From Lytechinus variegatus (taxonomy: Eukaryota; Echinodermata; Echinoidea; Temnopleuroida; Toxopneustidae), in assembly GCF_018143015.1 (NCBI RefSeq), contig NC_054758.1, positions 4,321,001-4,385,000 on the forward strand: a stretch of 64,000 nt of DNA. Reading direction: 5' to 3'. Shown here piece by piece: positions 45,144-54,489 of the stretch (within the stretch, counting starts at the first letter, position 1; every line of letters starts with the position of its first letter). Position numbers and translations under genes: made by a program. The notes under the pieces were generated by a model. That model was given only the letters and a program-made list of their open reading frames with translations. It did not search any database and was not told the DNA's origin.

Positions 45144-45989
45144 GCCTCCGTAGAGATCTAGGTCGTGCAAGAATGATAATTGCAATATCGTTAACATTTT
45201 CATACTTCCTCCATTTTAATTTGTACCCTTCTTCCTTTTATCTACTCTTTTCATCTTTTGCTCCTGTTTTTAACTTGTTGAAAATCATTGAGGCAGCCAC
45301 ACCCTGCCCCTTGGCGTCGCCCCTGGATGGGAAAAATTGCCTTCAGAATTTTGATGATAGCCCTCGATCGTACTGCAAACCAAACGGCCCTCTCTCTCTA
45401 TATATATATACTTATGAACTCATTGTATCAGATGTCATTTAAATTGCACAAGATATAATACTCCCTGCCTTTTGTTTCGCTTTGATTTGTTAACTGTAAA
45501 TTTCCATTAAGCTGTCAGTTATATTTTACTGGTTTCTATGGCAACTTCGCACATTGTTTAAAAAAAAACAACGTGGATCCTAAATTCCAGTGATTTAATT
45601 TAGAAAAGACACCTGCAGTCATGCATAGACGGTTAAAGTAACTTTTTTTAACCAGATACGAACCAATAGCGCCATCTCGAGTCCTAAATTGATCATACCT
45701 GGCCAGTTTCCTGACCCATAATGTTAGTGTCGTCTAGTACTATTGAATTGAATTTGTTACCAAATATCTGTGTCAGGTACAATTACAGGGAATTGTACAT
45801 CACATATAAACAAAACATTTGGTAATTGAAGCTAACATAATAGCAAGATGCTAATCGAGGTTAGCCCCAAATAATGTCATTATCATAGTTTAAACAAACT
45901 AAATCTCAATACAGACCAAATTTGAATGATAAAATGCTAATCAACATTTCTACCGCAATGTGTCACGAACCGAGAAGCAGTTATGTCAC

Positions 45990-46322
45990 CAATTGCTGAT
46001 GTGGTTTACGGTACACCATGTGGAGTGTTATAGAAACAGTGGATAGAAGAAGAGAAGAAGTGGATAGGCGAGAAAGTGGAGATTTGAGAATAGAGTATTC
46101 TTTCTTGAAAATAGTCCTGAAAAGGACTGTAAACCAGAAGGAATGTTGAGTGAGAACAGCTTGAGTAGTAGAGCTGATGAGGAGATGCTGGCTTGAGTCG
46201 GCGAGTAGAGATGATGAGTAGTAGAGAGACTCTGAGTCGGCGAGTAGAGATGATGAGTAGTAGAGAGACTCTGAGTCGGCGAGTAGAGATGATGAGTAGT
46301 AGAGAGACTCCTGTCTCTCTAC
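45990..46322. mobile_element. Right-truncated copy of the 13212-13571 foldback element
   Basis: It starts CAATTGCTGATGTGGTTTAC and follows the 13.2-kb copy through GAGCTGATGAGGAGATGCTG, but lacks the right arm. TTATGTCACC flanks both sides (45981-45990, 46323-46332). Confidence 0.8.
46195..46311. repeat. 39-bp minisatellite, three units
   Basis: GAGTCGGCGAGTAGAGATGA recurs at 46195, 46234 and 46273. Because 39 is a multiple of three, frames stay open on both strands (SRRVEMMSSRET), which is not coding evidence. Confidence 0.92.
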
Positions 46323-46629
46323 TTATGTCACCAAGTAGCAAACAATTACTTTTCCTCTCAAACCATTTTAGTTTCTTTTTACAATTATATATATTAGGTC
46401 AATCTATTCTCCGTTATATAAGTAGATATCTGAAAATGTATATTTTAAGACTACGTATTATTTTATAGCACACAGTCGATGGGAGACCGCACGCAGTTCA
46501 CTCCCTCTTTAAATTTCTAAAGTTTAGCCACAAATGAATAGGGGCTTTCGCAAAATAATATCATGGAGATACGTTTGTAACCCCTAACCTAGTAGTTAAC
46601 ATAGCCATGCAGCGCATATGGGACTGATG

Positions 46630-47420
46630 CTGGACCCCCCCCCCCTCGCGAAGCGCGAGCTGAAAATTTAGGAAATTTAGACCTGAAGAGGGGCATTTTA
46701 AGGCTTGTTTGTAGGAATTCACCAAACCATACGTATTTCACTAACCAAATGATGGGAGCGCGAAGCGCGAGCTCAAATTTTTATATATTGACCAAAACAG
46801 GACTATTTTTTAAGGGATCCATAAAGAGTATACATATCTCACCATAGTCTTGTAATGGGAGAGCCAAGCGCTTGATGATTTTGTTAGAATTACATATGAA
46901 CACATTTAGCACTTTTTGTAGTCATTTTAATCATGATTATCATACGCATCTCACTAATTAAATATTGCGAGCGCAAAGCGCGAGCTAAAATTTAGATAAT
47001 TCAGACCTGAAGTGGGGCATTCTAATGCTTGTTTGTAGTAATTCACTAAGACCACGTGTATTTCACTAATCAAATGATGCAAGCGCGAGTTAAAAAAATT
47101 ATATTCAGATCAGAAAAGGGGACATTTTAAGGACTGATGTTAGGAATTCATAGAGAGCAGACATATCTCACCAATCCACTAATGCGAACGTGATCACGGG
47201 CAGGAAATGTTTTGTATTAAGACCTTAACATGGGACAATCAGTTTAAGTAGTCATGAAAAAGAAGCTAATGTCTGACTCACTACATAAAACAATGATAAC
47301 TCGAAGTGCGAGGAAAAATACTTGGTGTATATTGACTTGAAAACGGGAGGTTTTAGTACAACAGAATTACATATCTCGTTAAACAGACAATGCGAGCACC
47401 AGTAACAATGATATAGGCCC
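46630..47420. repeat. ~110-bp satellite with GCGCGAAGCGCGAGC
   Basis: Seven or so units marked by GCGCGAAGCGCGAGCT or decayed forms, near 46646, 46757, 46860, 46970, 47081 and 47188. Each is followed by AAATTTAGACCTGAAGAGGG and ATTCACTAA, TATTTCACTAATCAAATGAT. Units decay towards the right. Poly-C and poly-G runs bound the block (46635, 47590). Confidence 0.85.
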
Positions 47421-47719
47421 TGAGAAAATTATGAATCATAAATTTATGATAACAATGTTTCTTATGTAATGTAACATATTTATAATATGATATAACATTA
47501 TAATAAATAATAATTTCTTCTTTCCACTACGTTTCTCTTCCTTTCTCCCTCTTTTTCTCCATTCCCCGGGGTTTTTTTTGTAACCCGACGGGGGGGGGGG
47601 GAGCACGTGCCCCATGCTCCCCCGTAATTACGCCACTGTGTACATCAATATATTTCACTCCCCTCGCCCGGGCAATATTCATCATGATGATTAAAAATTT
47701 TAAATGCCATGAACGAGCA

Positions 47720-49340
47720 GTGTCGCATTTAATTCCTCATTAATAATTATGTTCATGTGTATTATTGCTTTTAACGTACGACCTTTAGGTCAAAATGTCA
47801 GTCGCCTGTCTGCTTATTTCCCCCCAAACTATGGCAACGAGTTGTGTTGTGCTGAGAAAGAATAACCGTAAAACTCGTGAGCGGGAAATGTATTCGATGC
47901 AGCCCATCGCTTCCACCGGTGCTAATTATATAGGCACTTTATGCCGAAGAAGTATATGCTTTCAAGTCAGAAAGAGCTCCAATGTTTGAGTGACAATCAT
48001 CATGCTTACCGTTATTAAAGCTGTTAAAATATTTTGTTCCATTAGCTGAGCAACTGGCATATTGCGTTTTTATCGAAATCACATTTTCTCAGCTTTGTCA
48101 ATACTGTGAGCAAATCATTTATGGTAGTACCAGTCGCGGCATTTTTAATTGAAATAAAATATTAATCGAATTAGTGTCAAGCTAGCCGTGAATCGTCAAA
48201 CTAGAACTCCGAGTAAATGAATCGATTCATAAAATGCGAAAGTGTTAGCATGGTTAATAAGTAAGTTTTTGTATCAATATCTTGTTCAAGCAAAGAATAT
48301 GTTGAAAGAAAAATTGTCAGTTTGTGTTTTGAATACACGATTAGAAGTGATCCTGAAAACACTATATTAGACAAATTCGGGCGACATAACGCATTTGATA
48401 GCTTTATCTTCAGAATGATTGCACAATAATATTAATTTTAATAGACCACCTTAACAAAGCTGCACGATCCCGGTGTGCGTTTCATCAGTAATGTTTTGTC
48501 GTCTGGCAAGGTGTTAGATCTGACAACTTTCCTCGATTTTGATAGGCTGAAAAGCACAGTTACTATGGTAACTATCGAATAAAACCATACAATCATTTCT
48601 CGGATAAACGCTCGTGAAAGACTCTCCTGGCGTTTGAGTGGAAGATTTTAAAATACATGAAATATGATCGAAGCTCTTAAATGTCAATGTATAAGTATTG
48701 ACTTACGCGCATGGGCGGACAAGTGAGACGAGTTGTTGTCTATATTGACACCATTCCCATTTTCCGTGATTGACATCAACACGATATGATGTTTGGTGAG
48801 AGGTGCTATGTTCTAAATGCTCGAACAATATCGACCATCACGTACACCTCCTTTATGGAGATACATACCACCTCATTTTGGCTCATGATTCGAATACTGT
48901 AATTTAGCGAGTTTCTGAAGAAAAGGGGAAAAATATGGAGCGATGTTATGGAGCACACGCGAACCTGACTTAAATGAAAACATTCGGTTTTGTATGGATT
49001 TTAAAAGTTTGATTCTGTCAGGCTTCAGCTTCGAAATTACGCGTCGTCGTTTCTTTGCACATCATTTGGCCATCATTTTTGCCATTCTCAAGAATGTGGA
49101 AAAGGCAGATGTCAGAGACATCATTCTGATGAAGGCTCTAAGTTTGTGTCACTTTTTGTACTCGTAAACGAAAGCCTCTGGATTCAGATACAAATTCGGT
49201 CTTTTCTTAAGGTTAACTGCATAGATCATATCTTGTTTTGTCATCGTCAGACTTGCATTTCACTGGTTCACATCTCCAGTTGTAATCCAAGCAATCCTCG
49301 AAGCTGTAGACGCTGGTATTTCGAATGTCAGCAGTAAACT
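47720..49340 (+). promoter_or_regulatory. Conserved 5' flank of GPCR 1
   Basis: Shared with 60560-62231. It holds a near-palindromic X-box-like GTTACTATGGTAAC (48559-48572) and the conserved TTTGTCGTCTGGCAAGGTGT. Frames in it are not conserved between copies, so it is UTR or promoter rather than coding. No TATA box could be assigned. Confidence 0.5.
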
Positions 49341-50540
49341 ATGGAATTGAACGAAAATTCCACTTTTCCGAATGATGACGGTTATCCTCAGGATGGAAAT
49401 TACGGAACACCTGCTCACCCAGCAGCATGGCTCGCGACTGTCCCACTGACAACTTCCGTAATAAGTGCTGTGACCACGATCGGCAACATCATGGTGATTG
49501 TGGCATACTGTCGAGACAACCGCATCCGGTCCAATGCGGCCAACCTGCTCATCCTAAACCTTGCAGTTACGGATTTGACAGTGGGTGCCCTCTTGTGGCC
49601 CATCAACATTGCGTGGCTGATCGAGCAGTTCTGGCATTTCGGTGAGATCCTCTGCAAGGTGTGGTTGGTCACCGACTATACTGTGGCGTCGATGTCCGTT
49701 TTAACCCTGGTCCTGATTAGCTGGGACCGGTACTGTCTCTTGGTGATGGGGGTGCGGTATCGGACAGTCCAGACCAAGAAGCGTATTGGAGCCATCATCT
49801 GCATTTCATGGGTCGTGGAATCACTTTGGTACATTCTGACTGTTTGTGCTTGGGGTCCAATCACAGGACACTACGAGGTGGATTATTCAGTTGAGTGCGA
49901 CTCAGAAGCGAGGTCCAGTCTTGCCCTGACACTGGTCCAAAACTCCATCCAGGTCTATATTCCATTTGTAATCCTGATAGCTTTGAACCTTGCTGTTTAT
50001 TACAATATCAAAAGGAGATCCAGAGGGATCGTTGGACAGAGTCCTGGGAACGAATTATCCACACGTCAGGCAACTAAAGAAGAAGGATCTCCATCAGCAA
50101 GAGCAGGTCTAGATGGACAAGATAGGCCTACTCTGAATGATTCCCAATGCACTTCCGCTAACGGCTCTGGAGCGATTACCATCAAGGAAAACTCGAACGG
50201 AAGCGCATCAATCCATCAACCACAACAACCTAAAGGAGAGGTGCTATCGAAGGAACAGACGTTTGCCCGACATCGCAAAGCAGCTGTGGTTCTTGCCATA
50301 CTTGTAGGATGTTTCCTGATCTGTTGGTTGCCTGTCCAGGTTACCAGTATCATGTATGCCATCTGCGGCAAGAACTGCGTTTCCTGGCTCGCCCACGACA
50401 TCACAAATACACTTGTTTGGGGAAACTCTATGATAAATCCATTCATTTACGCCGCCACCAACAAACATTTTCGTCGGAGTTTTCGTCGTTTTCTACTCCT
50501 TGATCGCTGGCCCTGGCTATGGAAGCTACGTGGTGCTTAA
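49341..50540 (+). CDS. Class A aminergic-type GPCR 1 (histamine H3/H4-like), single exon
   Basis: 399 residues; an in-frame TAA six bases before the ATG supports this start. Seven membrane segments: ~33-56 (N49, position 1.50), 68-94 (D78, 2.50), 105-130 (C105, D112, then DRY at 129-131), 149-170 (W157), 197-222 (P208), 313-338 (CWLP 328-331), 353-372 (W360, NPFIY 366-370). An NST sequon lies at N6. Cys105 and Cys186 can form the usual extracellular disulfide. D112 (3.32) is the amine anchor of aminergic receptors and W360 (7.43) matches H3/H4, as does NIKRRSRG after helix 5. Position 5.46 is Gln204, where H3/H4 have Glu, and 6.51 is Val, not the usual aromatic. The ligand is therefore uncertain. 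No introns; the third loop is ~90 residues, suiting a Gi-type receptor (inference). Confidence 0.94.
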   Translation: MELNENSTFPNDDGYPQDGNYGTPAHPAAWLATVPLTTSVISAVTTIGNIMVIVAYCRDNRIRSNAANLLILNLAVTDLTVGALLWPINIAWLIEQFWHFGEILCKVWLVTDYTVASMSVLTLVLISWDRYCLLVMGVRYRTVQTKKRIGAIICISWVVESLWYILTVCAWGPITGHYEVDYSVECDSEARSSLALTLVQNSIQVYIPFVILIALNLAVYYNIKRRSRGIVGQSPGNELSTRQATKEEGSPSARAGLDGQDRPTLNDSQCTSANGSGAITIKENSNGSASIHQPQQPKGEVLSKEQTFARHRKAAVVLAILVGCFLICWLPVQVTSIMYAICGKNCVSWLAHDITNTLVWGNSMINPFIYAATNKHFRRSFRRFLLLDRWPWLWKLRGA

Positions 50541-51051
50541 TCTTTGGTTGTTGAATTTATTTTGATAATGGGATTAGTCGAAAAGTATATATATCGACTG
50601 TCCAAGGGCGTAGGCTGGGGGTGCGCTGGGTGCACGTGCACCCTCCCGCTGAGGCAGAGGAGTTCCAACACTGTCATGACTGTGGCAAGCAATTCTTCTG
50701 CTTTCAACGGCTGATTTTCTAACTTTAGTTCCGCCTCCCCATGCAGGATGCGCACCCCCATGCTCAAACCAGCCATACGCCTCTGCTGTCTTATTTTAGG
50801 TTGCAGGTGCATAATGGAGAGGGGGGGGGGGTGAGGAAACGGGGTAAGCACTTGTCCTTACGATGTATTTTTAGATTTCTGATTCGTGTTTTTCCTCAGG
50901 CTGTTTCGACATGGGCGGAAATTTGTCCCCCAAAGGTAGGGGGACCAAGGGCTGTAAAATTTTATAAGCAAGCAAGCAAAAAAAAGAAGAAAAGTTTTCA
51001 CCCAAAATGTAAGGTCATTAGTCCAAAATACATGTATTATTTCGTTTGTGA

Positions 51052-51090
51052 ATAGTAGGGGGACATTTGATATTTATGTCCCCCTACTAT
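51052..51090. repeat. Perfect hairpin, 15-bp arms
   Basis: ATAGTAGGGGGACAT and ATGTCCCCCTACTAT are separated by 9 nt. It lies in a short G-rich segment downstream of GPCR 1. Confidence 0.9.
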
Positions 51091-51207
51091 TTTTGGTAGG
51101 GGAGACGCGTTCCCCTGGGGTTTCCACCCATGTGTTTCGGATAGGGTCTAAATACTAGGATACGCGTGAGAGAACATATGAAATTTCATATTTGGATGTA
51201 TTCTGCC

Positions 51208-51740
51208 CGGGGGGGGGGGCACTCGACCAAAAAAGTGGTGGGGTTGTGCCGCGGGCGAGACAAAAAACGGGGGCCTTGGAGCGGGCTAATTGTAAAAAGG
51301 AGAGTCCTCGGAACGGGCTTCGGAACTACAAATGTTTGTGAAAACGGGGGTCCTTGGAACGGATCGCCAGCATGTGAGTGCAAATGCATCCCTATGGAAC
51401 GGGTATGCGTGTAATAATGCAGCTAGCCCTGCGGCACGGCCGCCGGGTGCGCTCGCGCTGTGGCAATGGTCGGACAGTGTTCTGCGGCCGCTTTTCACCA
51501 AAATTGCAGCTTATTGTAGCGGATCAATGCGACCGGAACGGCGTTACGAAAAATATGCGAAGCTTTGGAGCACTTTTTTCTCGATAAGAAGAAAATGCTA
51601 TGCGTTGGAGCGGCTTTCTTTGTTCTTTTTCTCAATAAGACAAAAATGCTATGCCTTGGAACGGAAATTTTAGTGTAAAAATGGGGGTCCCCTCCGCGGC
51701 ACATACCCATTATGCTTATATACTGAGCCCCCCCCCCCCC
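51208..51740. mobile_element. GC-rich repeat bounded by poly-G and poly-C
   Basis: It starts in a G run followed by CACTCGACCAAAAAAGTGGT and ends in CATACCCATTATGCTTATAT, then poly-C. Inside, GGGGGCCTTGGAGCGGGC, GGGGTCCTTGGAACGG and ATGCTATGCCTTGGAACGGA are diverged tandem pieces. Frames on both strands are products of the repeat. Confidence 0.6.
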
Positions 51741-51939
51741 CCTACCTGGGGGTATTCTGATCCACGAAATCAAAATAAAGTACTGTACAAAGAAAATTTG
51801 GAGTAGGCCGTATGTGACATTATTTGCCCTCTCAATCGCATACCAGCCCCGATTTGCATCATGACAGATCCATGATTTCGTGAGATTTTTGGGTCCCCAT
51901 GGGGGATGCGAGAAGACCCTTTACAAAATTTCAAAAGGA

Positions 51940-52550
51940 CTTGATCAAATTGACCTGAACAACTTCTTTGAGATTGATGGTAGAACCAAAGGTCACAGCA
52001 TGAAGTTAAGCTCCAGGACAGTGAGGTATGAAGTGCCCCAGGGTTCAGTCCTCGGCCCACTCCTTTTTCTGTTACTTATAAATGATTTACCCCAATGTTC
52101 AAATATGCTAAATTTTGTGCTATTTGCTGATGACACGTGTGTCTCTATATATGTCTGGTAATAATATTGATATTCTGTTCAGAGATATGAATTTACAGCG
52201 AAAAAATGAGATGCAAATCGCAAATAAGGCAAAATGCATTTTCAATTAGGAGTATAAATAACTGGAATGCTTTACCAGAGGAAGCAGTTTCTGCATCTCG
52301 TGTCAATATGTTCAAATCAGCTATAGAGAGGCACTGGAAAAACTATCCAACGTGACGATGGGGAAATAAGTAGTCTGCTGGGCAAACCCTTCACTCGAAA
52401 TAAGGGTCTGAATGTGCAACCTACTCATGCCTTGTGTACTGAAGGCTCTCTCGCTCAGGCAGTTTTGTATGTGCTAGTCTTTGCGTGGAGGCACACTTGT
52501 TGATCAAAGTTCCAATCAGGGTCTGTGCCTGCAGACTAGCAAATAAGCTA
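51940..52550 (+). mobile_element. CR1-like LINE fragment, internally deleted
   Basis: Reverse transcriptase pieces VPQGSVLGPLLFLLLINDLP and FADDTCV (52027-52145) carry the catalytic ADD. After a deletion, the C-terminal motif NNWNALPEEAVSASRVN and FKSAIERHWKNYPT follows (about 52245-52355). The 3' UTR from 52368 matches 7675-7905. It is a dead 5'-truncated copy. Confidence 0.85.
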
Positions 52551-52599
52551 CAAGCTTTACTTCTCTATACATCCAAGTAAATCAAAGTAAGTAAAACTA

Positions 52600-53920
52600 C
52601 GAAAATCAAGAGGAGGGGGGGGGGGCACCCCATCACCCGTCCCTAGGATCACTGCCCATGATGTGCATACATATATCGAGGGTGCAAACATTTCCTCCCT
52701 CTTTCTCGTGTTATTATCGTATCTTTTCCTAATTACTCTTAATTGAACACTTTTACATTATAAGTGAAATCGTTACACCTTAATGTACTCCGAGGTCGCA
52801 AAACAACCAGTTTCATCTCCGCTATTAACACTTATGATAGCAGTTCGTGTTACAAGCTCTCTTTTTATCTTCATGTATTGCGTTTCATGTGATAAACATG
52901 TTTTGTGACAGTTTTTCGGTTTTATTTTAAGTGTAATGACTTATGTATGTAATAATTATTGTGAACAGTCCAGAGAATCGATTTGAGTAGCATTAAAGCT
53001 GACAAGAGACAGATGAAATCTCTCCGGCAACATCCGTATTTCCGATGGCTCGTTATTCCGAAAAAAATCATTTTTTTTAGCATGGACCAAAAGACATGAT
53101 AAAATTCAGAAGTAAGTCCATCGATACCAGGAGAATTATTTATGCTTAGCTACTTGAAAACATGAAGTTCTTCTACAGATATATGATACTCAAGGTCCTT
53201 TGATAAGGACGGATGAAGCGTCTTGATATTTACAAGAATACTATTGATGGCGCTCTCGTCAGTTGGCTTTCGAGTATAAGGTTACACGGGCCTAATTACA
53301 ACTGGCAGGCAAGAAATATTCAATCGTCCAACCCTTTGAATTTGATATAGCTGACTGACAAAAATGAATGAATATGATTGACAATCTAACACTGATTCTA
53401 GGGAGGGTAACTACTGAACTTCCTTTTCCAAATTGAGAAGATATATCACCACTTTGGAACTATTTTTTTACTTGCGGAAGAATAAGGGCCATTTTGCTGT
53501 CTCAAGTGAGTAATTTGATCCTGTCATGAGTAGTTTCCATAAATGCCGATTTATTGTTAAAATGTGCCGGTCGAGGTACCCTTTTCTGGTAAGATATGGA
53601 ATGTCAGACATTCTATCCACTGGTAATAAACTATACAGCTTCTTTGGATTTTAGAAACACAGCTATCATATGCGGCCGTATTGCGAGAGGCAGATCGGGT
53701 GTATGTGTGTGTGCGTGTGTGTGTATTTAAAATGTATAAACTGTATATTGGTATTTAAAATGTATAAGCTGTATATTGAGTATAGGATTATGAATGTGTG
53801 GACTTGGATACAGAGTATCTAAAAGAAGGTGATGCAAAATATAATAAGACATTTAAAAGCAAGTATTTAACAAGGAAGTAATAGAAAAGAAAAGATGAGC
53901 GTGTGATATGAAATGAAAAC
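52600..53920. other. Unclassified DNA, small repeats
   Basis: A short GT microsatellite lies near 53700, followed by a 28-bp direct duplication GTATTTAAAATGTATAAACT with TGTATATTG. No gene supported. Confidence 0.5.
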
Positions 53921-54489
53921 ATAGGGGGGTATCTCATTGGGCTTGAAACTAGTTCGCGACTACAAATTTTGCTAGTTGCAGAGACGTCTCCGCGACATCT
54001 CTGAGACGTCTCATGAAAATTACAGAGTCTCCGAGGAGTCGCAAGAAGATTAAACATGTTTAATATTTTTGGAGACTGTTTCTAGTCTCCGCGACGTCTC
54101 CGAGAAATCTCCATCAGTTGCTGCGACGTCTCGGAGACTAATGATATCCGCGACTGCTGAGACGTCGCCGCGATGTCTCCGCGATTGTCTCAGAGACGTC
54201 TCAGAGACATCGCGAAGACCTGCTGGAGACCAAAAAAAATTATAATACATTGCGGAGACGTCTCCGCGACACTTCTTCACACTGTTTGACCCACTTCAGA
54301 AACCACGTGACTGAACGCGTGCTGATATCCCTCCTCCTGCTCCAAGTCAGGTGTATGATCTTTCAAACGTTCCATCGAGACGTCTCCTTGGTGAGAGCGC
54401 AAGCCATTTTTGTCTCCGAGACGTCTCCGCGACTGCAGCGACTGATAAGTTGGAGACTGTCGCGGCGACGTGGTGAGATAGGGCCTATA
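53921..54489. mobile_element. GAGACGTCTC-rich TIR element, ~0.57 kb
   Basis: The ends ATAGGGGGGTATCTCA and TGAGATAGGGCCTAT are inverted. The inside holds six perfect GAGACGTCTC palindromes (53981, 54003, 54193, 54255, 54377, 54418) and many CGCGAC or GTCGCG words in both orientations. It is CpG-rich against an AT-rich surrounding. The open frames are low-complexity. Confidence 0.75.

Larger units (their letters stand above)
47665..50905 (+). repeat. Segmental duplication, copy 1 (contains GPCR 1)
   Basis: Aligns by eye with 60505-63755, from CATCATGATGATTAAAAATT to ATGTATTTTTAGATTTCTG. The 5' flank is nearly as conserved as the coding region. Small indels separate them, notably about 45 bp present only in copy 2 near 60627-60672. 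Confidence 0.9.

Noticed and set aside
48943..49337. Frames upstream of GPCR 1 as a possible 5' coding exon
   Set aside because: The counterpart in the duplicate (61877-62228) is frame-shifted and not conserved as protein, and an in-frame stop precedes the GPCR ATG in both copies.
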